NCBI GenBank assembly: GCA_008638375.1
Contig: CM018033.1
Location: 10,423,880 to 10,487,879 of the forward strand
From: Nyssa sinensis
Lineage: Eukaryota; Streptophyta; Magnoliopsida; Cornales; Nyssaceae
Direction: 5' to 3'
Length of the DNA stretch: 64,000 nt
Numbering within the stretch: position 1 is the stretch's first letter; the number at the start of each line of letters is the position of its first letter. The notes beneath the pieces were generated by a model, which saw only the letters and a list, made by a program, of their open reading frames with translations, searched no databases and had not been told where the DNA came from. The translations under genes and the position numbers were made by a program. This document shows, one piece after another, positions 46,441 to 58,485 of this stretch.

Positions 46441-47105
46441 ATATTGAAACTGAACATGGCGGATCAAAACGGTACAATATCAATTAGGACGAGTCATATC
46501 GGAACTGAACATGACGGAACAAAACGAAACAATATCAATCAGGACAAGTCATATCGGAACTGAACATGACGGAAACAAACGAAACAATATCAATCAGGAC
46601 AGTCATATCGGAACTGAACATGACGGAACAAAACGAAACAATATCAATCAGGACAAGTCATATCGGAACTGAATATGACGGAACAAAACGAAACAATATC
46701 AATCAGGACAAGTCATATCGAAATTGAACAGGACGGAACAAAACGAAACAATATCAATCAGAACAAGACATATCGGAATTGAACAGGACGGAACAAAACG
46801 AAACAATATCAATCAGAACAAGACATATCGGAACTGAACATGTCGGAACAAAACGGAACAATACATCTATCAGAACAAGACATATCGGAATTGAACAGGA
46901 CGGAACAAAACGAAACAATATCAATCAGAACAAGACATATCGGAACTGAACATGTCGGAACAAAACGGAACAATACATCTATCAGAACAAGACATATCGG
47001 AATTGAACAGGACGGAACAAAACGAAACAATATCAATCAGAACAAGACATATCGGAATTGAACAGGACGGAACAAACTGGTACAATATCAATCAGGACAA
47101 GGCAT
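46441..47105. repeat. ~55-bp tandem array, about 12 copies
   Basis: Units begin 'catatcggaactgaacatga' and continue 'ggaacaaaacgaaacaat'. From 46829 a 112-bp higher-order unit made of two variants repeats twice. The frames open across the array on both strands are by-products of the repeat. Confidence 0.92.
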
Positions 47106-47213
47106 ATGCTACTTTAAATATATGTTTTTCTTTTAAACAGTATAACGTTCAAAACAGTACAGTGCTTCAAAGTACAGTATCTAGACAGAACTTATACACC
47201 AATTCAGGAGTCA

Positions 47214-47890
47214 GGTTTACTCACAAGACGCAACAGTACAGAATAAAACCATGACAGACCATACAACAGAACAAGACAGACCCGAACTGAACAGGAGAAC
47301 AGGATAGTACAAAATCAGGTTACGTGTAATGCAGTATGAAAAGTATGCATTCAGACAGTACAGTATACAAAACAGTACAGTAAATCAAAATACAGTAACT
47401 AGACGGTGTACTTATACACCAAGTCAGAAGTTCCAGGTTACTCACAAGATGCAACAGTACAGAATAAAACCAGGACAGACCATACAACAGAACAAGACAG
47501 ACCCGAACTGAACAGGAGAGCAGGACAGTACAAAATCATGTTACGTGTAATGCAGTATAAAAAGTATGCATTCAGACAGTACAATTTACAAAACAGTACA
47601 GTAAATCAAAATACAGTAACTAGACGGTGTACTTATACACCAAGTCAGAAGTTCCAGGTTACTCACAAGATGCAACAGTACAGAATAAAACCAGGACAGA
47701 CCATACAACAGAACAAGACAGACCCGAACTGAACAGGAGAGCAGGACAGTACAAAATCATGTTACGTGTAATGCAGTATAAAAAGTATGCATTCAGACAG
47801 TACAATTTACAAAACAGTACAGTAAATCAAAATACAGTAACTAGACGGTGTACTTATACACCAAGTCAGAAGTTCCAGGTTACTCACAAA
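47214..47890. repeat. 221-bp tandem array, three copies
   Basis: The landmark 'atgcagtat.aaaagtatgc' recurs at 47329, 47550 and 47771, exactly 221 bases apart. The last two units are almost identical, suggesting recent expansion. The period is not a multiple of three, so the open frames in it cannot represent a repeat protein. Confidence 0.93.
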
Positions 47891-48183
47891 CTGTTACGGT
47901 TATCTCCTTGCGTAAACAATCCGATAACCTCCAGATACGTCAGGCATCTCCATGTATATCCTGAACAATAATCATCAATCATATACAGATCAGAACTCAT
48001 CCATTCAGGTCTCATTTGTCATCTTAGGTATCTATCGGTTTACCTAAGATAGCCTAGTAGCCTATCGCCCTCTCATCGGGTTTTATCCGGGGCCATTTTA
48101 TTCTTAAATTAGGCTTAGCAGACATCAGGATTATAACCTAAGTCATTTAGACTTCAATCGTTATCAGTCAGTTACTTCTTCAG

Positions 48184-48590
48184 CCTTAGGGGCAAAATGG
48201 TCATTTTATCATTCTTGTCCCGGACCCTGTCGTGGTCTTCGGAATAGTCTCTATATCTTAAGTACAAAGTTCTACGTCCTTTGGACTCCAATCGGTATCA
48301 GTTAGGTTCTCATTTTAACCATAGGGCAAAATGGTAATTTTGTCATTCTTGCCCCGGACCCAGTCGTGGTTCTTAGAATATCCCATATATCGTATACATG
48401 AAGTTCTAAGTCTTTTAGACTCTAATCGGTATCAGTTGGGTACTTATTTAGTCTTAGGGGCAAAATGGTAATTTTGTCATTTTTGCCCCGGACCCTTATC
48501 ATGGTCCTCAGAACGTCCCATATATCTCATGTATAAATTTGTAAGTCCCTTGGACTTCATTTGGTATCTGTTTTAGATCGTCGGGACACA
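48184..48590. repeat. ~135-bp tandem array, three to four copies
   Basis: Units share 'ggcaaaatggtaattttgtc' and 'gccccggaccc', starting near 48186, 48321 and 48457. A decayed fourth starts near 48581. They are expanded versions of the 140-bp LTR subrepeat. Confidence 0.85.
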
Positions 48591-49689
48591 TCGGTCATTT
48601 CTCGTTTTACGCGTTAACTGTTCCGGAGTCTTACTTAGCCCTTCAGTGTTCATAATTATCCCTATGATAATTTATCAGATCAGTTTGACCTTTATTTGAC
48701 CTCTACTTGCACTTACTGTGCTCAGGGGTATTTTGGTCATTTTACGTTTTGTAAGATTCTGACTCCGAATCATTATTTAATCATGTTTACAGTCTCACCA
48801 GTATCTGGGCTCTATCGCTATCAATTTCGTCCCAATCGGACTTCATTTGGGCTTCGTACAATATCAGGGGTAATTTGGTAATTTCACGTGTCATATTTTT
48901 CGGCACGTCAGTTCATAAAACGGACCTCACCATTGGGTCCAGAGTGTCCGACATAATTAAGTTGGACTATCTGTTATGTTTAATTGACCCTAGGAATTAT
49001 TAGGGGCAGTACGGTCATTTACACTTTATGTGTCTGTATTTTTCGGGACTTCGGTTCGTTAGACGGACCTCACTGTTGAGTTCAGAACGCCCGACATAGT
49101 CAAAATAGACTGTCTTTTATTTTTATTTGGGTCTGGTGTCATCAGGGGCAGTACAGTAATTTATCACTTACAGGTCTGTATTTTTCGGGACTGTATTTCC
49201 AAATTTGGACTGTACCATTGAGTCTAGAATACTTGAAATAGTGAAAATACACTATTTATTTACTTAATTTGGACTCCGTTTGACATATTTAATGTCTAGG
49301 GGTAAAATTATAATTTTACCTATTTAATAAAATAATTAAATAATTATTTTATTATTTAATTAATTTATTCAGGGCTTAAATGAAAGAGTTTTCCAAAATC
49401 TGGGCGACTGTGTAATTCCCCAAAACTGTTGGGGTCAAAAACCAATTTACAAAAGTTCTGGTTCAATTTTTTAATTTCAAACAGTGGACCATTGGGTTTT
49501 CAATTCAAAACCCTAAACCGGTCCCTTTATCAACTAAATCAGCCGGTTCAGGTCCCCCAGAGAACCGGGATAACATATCCCTCATATCCCAAATTGGTCC
49601 CTATCCGTATACAGGTTTAGCCCCAAATCAATTTCAATTTTTAAAAATCGTAACCAAACAGGCCAATTCTAGATTCTAAATTTAAAACA

Positions 49690-49790
49690 TCAAAACGGTG
49701 CAGTTTTATTAAAACAGTGGCACGGTCTTGAGGCGACACGTGTCCGAGTCAGCTCGGATTGGCTCGGTCAACTCGGCCGAGTCAACTCCA
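49690..49790 (-). promoter_or_regulatory. LTR promoter-like module with G-box (6.2-kb LTR)
   Basis: The module contains 'caaaacggtgcag', 'cagtggcacgg', the G-box 'gacacgtgtcc' (49735-49745) and three 'gagtcagctcg/gtcaactcgg' half-sites. The order is the same as in the other LTRs. Confidence 0.45.
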
Positions 49791-50954
49791 TCTTCCCCAC
49801 TGTTTTACCCTCGGTTGCCCTAATTTACAAAGAATTTCTCTTTCAATTTCGTGGCAATTTAGACACGATTTCTTGCTGATTTCAATCCCGATGGGTTTCT
49901 GCACTTCATATCCATCCTTTAACATCCATTTTGAGCTTCGAATTCACGGATTAAGCTCTGTTTAACGGATTATCATGGGGGGTTTCAGCTCAGTCGCGTG
50001 GACTCATTTCTCCACCAAACCTCACGTGGTTTGGCTCGTTGTGACCGTGTGTTCATGGGGATCAATATCCCATTTATAAATTTCAGTTTTAGGGCCTATT
50101 CCAGATTTTGGATTCCATGGCCGAGACCTATAGGTTCGGTTTTGAGGGTCTAAACTCAGGCAATGGGGTCGCGGGTCAGTGGTTTTTGAACCCCCTCAGT
50201 GTCTAGATCACTTATAAACCATCAAAACTTGGTTTTATGGAGGTCGAATCAGACCTGCAATTCTTGGTCCATCCATGGTGGACTTAGGTACGGTCAGTGG
50301 GTTTTCAAGCCCTGTTGGCCTACTAAATTGACCCTGATGTTTCTAGTGTCAAGAGGGTTTCGTGCATGCATTTTAAAGGATTCAAAACCATCAAAAATAG
50401 CAACAAGTTTTAAACAGAAAATTTAGCAAATTTGAGGTGTTACCTCTTGGTTCGGGCCACTGCTCCTACACGGCTCAGTCCAGATTTTTGGCACCTCAGG
50501 TGTGCCTCAGTCAGTCTTGCCTCAGTTCCCCTCCTCTTGATGCATCTCCCATGGACATGCATATACACCATGTTTCACACACACGGCTTCTCACAAATGG
50601 CTTGGAATCTCTCTCTCTATAACCCAATCTCTCTCTATAAAATCAGCATTACAGTCTCTCTACAGTTCTGATTTTTTTCCCTCCATGCATATATGGAGAT
50701 TGTGTAAATGCAAATCTGATTTTTTTCTTGTTCAATACATCTCCCAACCTCATGATTAATTTGCATGTATTTTGGTTGGAAGAGAGGTCATCATGTGGTG
50801 TATAGGCATGATGATCTAGGGTGCATAGGCATGATGGCCTAGGGGCATAGGGTGATGCATGGATGAGGTGTTGCATGCTTGTCCATTGGCCACTTTGGGG
50901 AGAGGCCAAATCAGATTTACACTTATATACATATCTTTGTACATATATACACAA

Positions 50955-51035
50955 AAGTGTTCCTAGCCTAGGTGGTAATTTTTTTGGTAAACTAAATTTT
51001 GCCTAGTTTGGTCAAGGGATCAAATCCCCTTGGCC
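50955..51035 (+). other. Pol III box-like (tRNA/SINE-like) module
   Basis: 'tagcctaggtgg' resembles an A box, and 'gggatcaaatcccc', about 45 bases downstream, resembles a B box (GGTTCRANNCC). A related arrangement lies on the minus strand at 11325-11400, and a different one at 57195-57290. In all three cases the module is antisense to the LTR that contains it. Confidence 0.3.
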
Positions 51036-51455
51036 ACATTTTTGTTCTTTTTCCCTATTTCGGGCTTAGGCCCTGTTTGGCTGCGCATTAATTCGATTTC
51101 AATGTTTCTTCCATAACTTTCATTCCGTAACTCCTTTTTCGATGCGGTTTCTTCCGAGGGTTCCGTATTTCAGTATTCTTCAGTGTCAGAGGTTCCGTGT
51201 CATTTATTAATCATTCGGAATTTCCCGGGTTAGCTAATTCGGGTTTCGTTAGTATTAAAACGGCGTTATTTCACCGAATTAATCAGTAATTTGAGTTCAG
51301 GTAAAGTACCCTTCCCTCCAGACATTTTCTTTATTTAATCGGTCTATGGCGACCGTCAGGATTTTGATTAATTCCCTAAATCATTCTGTAAGTCGGTATT
51401 AATTAATAGTTATTAATTAATTATTAATTTCACGGAATCGGGGTGTTACAACATC

Positions 51456-51543
51456 AAAGTCACAATCAAGGCCAAAATGGTTGTCTTTTTTTTTCTTGTA
51501 TTGATGTTCACTTGCTTGAAAGTTTCATCAACGAGGGGCTTTC
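51456..51543 (+). other. Pre-LTR spacer with polypurine-like tract
   Basis: 'acgaggggct' at about 51530-51540 precedes a 'tatagacacc' sequence. In Tat elements a purine-rich GGGGCA-type tract followed by TGTAGACACC marks the 3' LTR start. Here TG appears mutated to TA. Confidence 0.4.
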
Positions 51544-51604
51544 TATAGACACCTTATTTTGTGACTCTTGATTAAGTAGTAAAAATTGATGATTATGCTA
51601 AGAA

Positions 51605-52320
51605 ACCCACTTCAAGTAGGGACTCTTCCCAATTGAGTCTTATGCCCATTAGGACTCCTCTTGACAGAATCGTATTCCCGTTAGGACTCTCCTATAAGAG
51701 TTCCAGTCCAAGTAGGACTCTTTCCGATAGAGTCTCACTCTCGTTAGGACTCTCCTACCAAAGTCCTAATCCAAGTAGGACTCTTCCCGATAGAGTCTCA
51801 CTCTTATTAGAACTCTCTTGACAAAGTCCTAGTCGAAGTAGGACTCTTCTTGATAGAGTCTCACTCTCGTTAGGACTCTCTTGTTAGAGTCCTAGTCCAA
51901 GTAGGACTCTTTTTGACAGAGTCTCACTCCCATTAGGACTCTCCTACAAAATTCCTAGCCCAAATAGGACTCTTCCTGATAGAGTCCCACTCTCGCTAGG
52001 ACTCTCTTGACAAAGTCCAAGGCCAAGTAGGACTCTTCCCAATAAAGTACCAAGACTCTCATGTCAAAGTCCCAGTCCAAGTAGGACTCTTCCCGATAGA
52101 GTCACACTACTGTTAGGACTCTCCTACCATAGTCCTAGTCCATGTAAGACTCTTTATGATAAAGTCCGACTCCCATTAGGACTTTCCTGCTAAAGTCCTA
52201 GTCCAAGTAGGATTTTTCTCGATAGAGTCCCACTCCCATTAGGACTCTCTTACTAGAGTCCCAGCCTAAGTAGAACTCTTCCTAGCAAAGTCCCACTTCT
52301 GTTAAGAACTTTCTGCCCAT
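51605..52320. repeat. 63-bp tandem array, about 11 copies
   Basis: Units contain 'aagtaggactcttcccgat', 'agagtctcactctcgttagg' and 'actctcctaccaaagtcct'. Two half-units are inversely related ('gtaggactc' and 'gagtcc'), so single units can fold. The array sits at the start of the Tat-type LTR. Confidence 0.92.
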
Positions 52321-52927
52321 CGAAGGGTGTTTCGGTAATTTTGGCACCATTTTGCCCACTAAGGGCATTTTGGTAATTTTGGCATAATCCTACCCTTAAT
52401 AGGACTTCCTAGTCACTTGAAGGGCATTTTTGTAATTTCTTTATCACTTTACCCACATGAGGGTATTTTGGTAATTTTAGCCCTTTGGTGACGAATTTGG
52501 GGTAATTTGGACTTTTCATATGTCTTATGGCAATCTAGAGATTCTCTACCTAATTGGGGGCAATTTGGTAATCTTGAGTGATAGTATCTATTTAGGCATA
52601 ATTTGGACTTTCCACTTTTAGAGTTTCCATGAATCTGGTTGCTTGATATTTCCTTAAATGGAGATACATTGAACCTAGACATTTTTATTTTAGAGTTTAT
52701 TATCCAATTAAATTCTATTACTCTTTTATCTCATTTTCTCTTGCATGTTGACACCAATTCTATTGGTTCGTGCATTGTCATAATTATTTATTAATTCATT
52801 TAGTTAAGATAATCATTCTTATTTAATTTCTATTTATTTAATTAGATAATTATCACTCAAGACATGATCTTAACCCTCTGTTTTAGGGTTTCATCTTAGA
52901 CCCTTCGATCAAATCTTTATATTTCCC

Positions 52928-52935
52928 TATAAATA
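52928..52935 (+). promoter_or_regulatory. TATA box of the Tat-type LTR
   Basis: 'tataaata' occurs in a 'ccctataaatagagccc' context, the classical plant TATA arrangement. It lies downstream of the repeat array, with a leader-like region after it. Transcription start would be expected near 52960. Confidence 0.6.
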
Positions 52936-53696
52936 GAGCCCTTAGGCCAACAGTTTTAGGGGACACGAACGGAAGACAATTTCCATAGCCTTATACTTTT
53001 AGTTAAATTCTAGAGTTTTCTCTACAAGAACTCTCCCTCTCCCGGGGTCGAATCCCTACCAAAGTGACAACCTCCCTTCACGAAGCAAGCCAAAATGATG
53101 CTTTCCAAACCAAAGAAAAAGCCAGAGATCTACCCGATAGAAGCCTTTGATCTAAGCTTTCCTAGTCGAAGTGCTACCTGACTACCATGATTGAATAAGG
53201 TACGCTTTCAAACCCTTGATAATTTTTTTTTACTTTAGATCCGGTTGATCTCATTTCTTTTATCACTCTTGATAAAAGAGGGTAAACTGGAGAACTACAC
53301 GACTTTGATTTCATTTTTTTGAACGGATACATAGGAATCCTTCCGGCCTGAGTCATATTTATTTATTGTCTTTTCTGTTCTATTTTTACTTCTTTACACT
53401 AGATTCTTTATTATTTATTTCTTCCATACTGATATCTTTTTTTTTTCAGTTTTCTCCTAACAAAATAGCCTTGCAAGTGAATATTCGAGGTCGATCCATT
53501 CAGATCGGGCGGGGTGGGTGCCTAACACCTTCCCACTTCATACTTTAGCCCCCGAATCTGTTTCTCTGGTGTTTTTATTTTTCAGTGCTTTATCTTTGTT
53601 TGATCCATGTCAATGGATTTTTAGTATGTATTTAAAAATCAAGGCAGTGTAATTTATTTTTCATCCCTTTCGATTTTCCTTTATATGTATTGTTCA

Positions 53697-54050
53697 ATCT
53701 GTAACAGGTTTGCTTATTTCTTACCTAAAAACAAGCCGGTGACTCTTCAATCTCAAGTCTCCTATAAGAGGTGTTCCTTCTCACTTTAAGGGAAGGAGAC
53801 AACCAGGATCCCTCTAAATCTACAAAAATGATGACATACTTTCCTTTTTTTTCGGTGCTGGTGCCTATAATGTATTTTCAAAGTTGTAACAAGTTCACTT
53901 GTTTCTTGCCCAAAAAATAAGGTGGTTACTCTTCATTTTCTCTATCTCCCATAAGAGACATTCTTCCCTACCTTTAGGGAAGGAAACAGTTGGGATCCCT
54001 CTAAATCCAAAGAAAATGATTACTTTTTTTTTGTTTTTTGGGCCTTTAAA
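53697..54050. repeat. Tandem duplication of about 176 bp
   Basis: Two copies (about 53697-53873 and 53874-54050) share 'tgtaacaggtttgcttattt'-like starts, a 'ggtgactctt/ggttactctt' block, 'tcccataagaga' and 'gggatccctctaaatc'. They have diverged by point changes. Confidence 0.8.
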
Positions 54051-54055
54051 TCCCT

Positions 54056-55316
54056 CAAAGTTGTAGCATATTGATGACGTGTCTACCCGAAGGCCTTTTA
54101 ACCTATCCAAATATACTGCATTCGGTTATATAATTCGTGCAGCGAAAATTTGCATCTGTAAAAATTTTCTTGAATGCAATCATACTTGGTAGAGCATAGC
54201 TAAGATTTACATCAGAGTTACATGACATGAGCCCATCAATACATTTCATATAAATATCTAACTATTACAACAATGATAACATTATTTACATTCAGTTCTT
54301 CCCTAAACTGTCATAAAACTCTAATAATCATTACTTTAGGTTGATACCTCCACGGCTAGGATACTAATCCTTTTCTAGTTAGAGTTTCTATAATCATTTT
54401 GGCTTACTTGCATCTACTTTTTTAACTTACTAGTCCTACTTGAAAAACTACCGGATAAAACCCTGTGAGCTTATTGAAAAGCTCATGAGTAACTCCAGTC
54501 CCTTGTCATGGGTTTTTGGAAACCCATTTATAAACCTTTTATAGATTTCATAAAACTTTTCATAACATTCATAAATCATTTATGGCTTTTATAAATCGTT
54601 CATGACTTTCATAAATCATTCATGACTTTCGTAGATAGTAGTTAAGGAAATCTTTACTTAGAATCTACTGCCATTCTTTTCAAAAACCAATAAAGACATG
54701 TTGAAATTGTTACACAAGAGTTCATGCCAGTTTTGTTTTGCAAAGTATCACTTCATCATATATTCCATAACAATGGAAGGGAAATAAGTAAGTATGTTTC
54801 ACATGACAAAATATCTTTATAGTGTATATCCCCTAAGGGTCATCATTGTCAACTTGGTGACCATCTATGAAATTTAGAGCTTCCGGCTTACATAGCCCCT
54901 TCCGGATTCTGAATCCTGGTGAAGTCCTCGCTATTTAAATCAATAAATGGTTTACCGGCTCTTATCCCCCAACAGGGTCTATATGGCAACTATTACTAAA
55001 ATCATACTTTGCAAAACCTTCATAGCTATCCAAGCATTAAAACATTTTAGAATGATACTTATAAAGCATGTCATTCAAAACTTTATCATGATAATTGTAA
55101 AGCATATCATACAAATGTCAGAAGACAGTAAAAAAACTGTAATTAATTGAAAAGCCTCCATTTCAAGGTTCAAGGTTACTCACCTATGATCCATAGCCCA
55201 CAGTTACTCCTTTATTCATTTACTTGATATTCCTTGGCACTTGTCTTATCCTTATTCCTTACTGGTGATCCTAAACCATGGTTAAAGATATATTGATACT
55301 ATATTAGTATGCATCT
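54056..55316 (-). repeat. LTR-derived segment homologous to 1-1110
   Basis: The sequence is collinear with the start of the window: 'atctaactattacaac', 'actttaggttgatacctcca', 'gataaaaccctgtgagc' and the 'tttcataaa' repeats follow in the same order. It is cut at 55316 by the 3' LTR of a chromodomain element (target catct at 55312-55316). The left boundary is approximate; 'gtgtctacccgaaggcc' near 54080 may be the terminus. No coding signal. Confidence 0.6.
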
Positions 55317-57184
55317 TGTCACGACCCAGAACGTACCTTGTGCGGATCAAGGGCCGAGATTGGGGGCGCGGCCCACAAGCCGTCCCTTTTGTTAGATACT
55401 AATTAAGGATTATTAATACATGCCATCACATTAGTTAATTAAGTACCATCATCATAATATGATTATACACGCCATGATAAAAGTAAATATTTAATTACAG
55501 ATCCTTAAATTAAAAAATCATGCCCAATACGTGGACTTATGGGAGAGAAAAGATTACATCACACTTAGTCTAATTACAAATACATCAAAAGAGTCCACCA
55601 TTACTTGCAAAGGACAGGTCTGTGAGCAAAATATGACGCCTACTTGCTGTGAACACCCTACAGTCCTTCTGTTGCGTCCTTCCCTGAAAAAAAAATGATA
55701 TATTTTGGGAGTGAGCTAACTTAGTTCAGTATGTAAATTCCCTTGCTCTTCCATGGGTCAGGGTTAGTTTAAATAAAAGAATACAAACCAATGGCAAGCA
55801 AATGATACAATAAAATAGCCAGTCACCAAGAAAGTGAATCAATAAGAATGACCCCCAAAAGGCACATCCCAGAGCAATTTGACAAAAGGTGATGTAAATA
55901 GTTTAGCAAGTCAATAATAGGAATTTCGCATATACAACAATCAACTGCCACAAATCACAAGATATCAAATTAAATCCAATGATAGGCTTGAAAAGCGCAT
56001 CCACAATCAAAGAGTGCATCATTAGATTATGATAAAAAAATAAGATATATGATACTAACAAAATAGATGCTGACAACAAATAGGGCCCGGCTACCCCCAA
56101 ATAGCACTCATTTAGGTTTACCCCTCCTCTGGGTTCCTAAATAGCACTAAGATCTCTTACCAAATATCATGTCCTCCATGGACTAAGTGTTGGATATCAT
56201 TCCTAATCACCGACCCGTAGGTCCTAATCAACATCTATAGAATCACGATGGGCATTGTGGCAAACATAACTCTCAACACTCATAATAATATCATAATTAG
56301 AGGAATTCCACAAGAAATGTACATATACGTGGAATATCAAATTCTCAGTAAGTAAGATACCCAGTAGTTTTCCAATATCCAAATCAAGGTTCATAGAAAT
56401 ATGCTAGCAATCACATCAAGATATCAGCAAATGAAATCTCAACATATCCACAAGGAAGTACAAGTGTCAAATTGTGGAATCAAATAACTGTCAAGCATGT
56501 ATTAAGAGTACAAATTGGCAGCATCGAGAAAACATAATTATGACATGGCTAAAGAACACCACACTTTAGAGTTTGGGTTTACTTACCTCAAAAATGTTTC
56601 TTCCTTCCTTCAAGAGGAATCAGACCCCCTTCTCCTTTTCCTTTGATGATCCTATAAATCAGGAGACATTATTTAGTTCAATATTTCTCATGGATTTAAT
56701 TTGATTTTATTGATGGATCTATTATTTTTTAGTCTTACGGGTTGTGTTTTAAGTCTATGGACTTATGAAAATTAGGTTGTATCCTAATAGGTTCTTTTAC
56801 CTTGCCTTGGTAGCTCGTGTACCTTTAAAGTGTCCTAAAAATGGAAAATTTCATATTTCAGTATTTTAGGTATCTTATTTGGCAAAACGGACTCCACCAT
56901 TGCGTCTGAAACATTGAAAAACCCTAGAGAAGGTACCCTCATAATTTTTAGAGGTCATTTGGTAGCTTTATTTAGCCTTTAGGACATTTTTGGGATTAGT
57001 CCAATTTATCCGTTCACATTTTTTGAGATTTAATTTCACAAATCGGAATCTGCCGTTGAGTCCAGAATGCCCAAAAATATTAGGTTGCACTATCTTTTTA
57101 TTTTATTCGAGCAACGGAAACATTTTACCAAAATTAAATTAATTAAATTATTTTATTTAATATTTTATATATATATATATATAT

Positions 57185-57310
57185 TCTGTTACTATTTTGA
57201 CACAAGTGCCATGGTGGAATGGTGGCATAGTGGCACACACGTGAAGTTTAAAATCCTTATGTGCGTGAGGTCTGGAGTTTGAGTCTTGGGAGTTACGGCT
57301 CCCCTTTATT
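57185..57310 (+). other. Pol III box-like (SINE-like) module inside the LTR
   Basis: 'tggcatagtgg' fits the A-box consensus TRGCNNAGTGG well. 'ggagtttgagtcttgg', about 55 bases on, is a weak B box. No poly(A) or TSD is evident. It could be a decayed SINE or a chance match. Confidence 0.3.
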
Positions 57311-58439
57311 TTTTTGATTTTCACTTGCCCAAACAGCGAACAAGGTTGTAATCCAAGGATAAGATGTGCTCGTTCTAACCGCGGCTATTAAATCAAGGGT
57401 TCTTGTCTTTGTTGCCAAACAGGCCTAAATTCATTTGATTTTAAAACTAAATGCCTAAAATGACACCGTTCCAATTGAAATCCAACCCATTTAATAAAAC
57501 GGTCGGGGCCCGACCAGAGACTTGACCTGCACCATTCATCGTCCCCATCGCGAGGGTCACTGTAGCCCTAATTTTTTAAGAATTTGAACTTCTATTTCGT
57601 GCATTTCTAAGCATCCAATTCTTCTGCTTTCAATTTTAAACGACTCCTAAGGTTCTAATTTAGCTTTTCTTGGTTATTTGGTGTCTCAAATCGAACCTAA
57701 GAGCTCGGTCACCCTCAAACATGACGTACCTACAACTCTATTGTACACCCTCATTTTTGCACCAAAATCTATAGGGTTTGTTCTATTGTAATCACTTCAT
57801 CATAGGGTTTAAATCCCCGTTCATAAATCAGGCTTTGGTGTTGATTTCACGAGGTTTGGTTTCAAAATTGAAACCTGCAACTCAGGTTTTGGAGCCATTT
57901 CTTTGGGTATTTTGATCACAGTACAAGGGTTTTATAACCCTCATGAGGTCTAGCTTCAATTTCAATTAACTGGAATGCATTTAATACAAGTTGGTTTAGA
58001 CCTACTCTTTTGGAGGTCCAACAATGGCGGTCCAGAGAATTTTTTAGCTTAAACCGTTCCAATTCACCCCCATTTTCTGGTAACACACACCAAAATCACA
58101 TGCATGCATTCTAGATTCATCAAATCACACAAAATAGTGCTATACCCATCCTTTTTCTCTTAGAGAGAAAATTTTAATTTTTGAGGGTTTTACCTTCTAA
58201 CAGTAACTCTTCTCTCCTTGGGCTTGGTTGAGCTTCTAAGCTAGTCTAGGGTTGAGCAACGCATGCACAACTTCCTTCTCCTTCTTTTTTTTCTTCTTTC
58301 TTCTTCACTTTCTCTCTCAATAATTCTCTCTCTCTCTCTCTCTCTACTCGCATATTACACACACATGCACACATACTTGGTCTGTTTTGCATTACACGCA
58401 TACACCACATAACACACACATATTATACATATATATACA

Positions 58440-58444
58440 CATGT

Positions 58445-58485
<41 letters not shown>
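58440..58485. repeat. (CA)n and (TA)n microsatellites
   Basis: 'cacacacacaca' is followed directly by a long (ta)n run. The CT tract at 58320-58345 lies just before. Confidence 0.9.

Larger units (their letters stand above)
45227..51450 (-). mobile_element. 6.2-kb solo LTR, TSD acatc
   Basis: Flanked by acatc (45222-45226 and 51451-51455), this LTR is 6,224 bp. On the minus strand it starts TGTAACACCCCGATTCC and ends 'ggttcgggatgtgaca'. Its terminal part (to about 45700) matches the level-4 solo LTR at 26485. From LTR start to end it has a CT/GA-rich block, a promoter-like module (49690-49790), 140-bp subrepeats (48900-49330), a 135-bp array (48184-48590), a donor-like 'ttt|gtgagtaacc' near 47880, 221-bp and 55-bp arrays inside the intron-like region, and an acceptor 'aacatttttcag' near 45672. 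The arrays explain its unusual length. No PBS, PPT or coding region is present. Confidence 0.92.
51544..54055 (+). mobile_element. Tat-type LTR (probable 3' LTR), end uncertain
   Basis: The LTR begins 'tatagacaccttattttg', close to the remembered TGTAGACACC start. It has a 63-bp array (51605-52320), then short 'ggcattttggtaatttt' repeats (52325-52500). A consensus TATA box 'tataaata' follows at 52928-52935. The block 'gcggggtgggtgcctaacac', near 53507, is typical of Tat LTR/leader sequence. The 3' boundary is unclear. 'ccggtgactc' near 53736 could be a relic primer-binding site, or the following 176-bp duplication could belong to the LTR. No TSD was found. Confidence 0.6.

Noticed and set aside
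46168..47254. Open frames of 70-130 codons, Asn/Gln/Thr-rich, on both strands
   Set aside because: They are produced by the 55-bp A-rich array with few stop codons. No start context, splice sites or homology.
47406..47971. Overlapping open frames of 108 and 114 codons with repeated peptide units
   Set aside because: They lie in the 221-bp tandem array, whose period is not divisible by three, and the same peptide appears in shifted overlapping frames. Not a gene.
57185..57310. A functional tRNA gene
   Set aside because: The A and B boxes are imperfect and no cloverleaf with a paired acceptor stem can be drawn.
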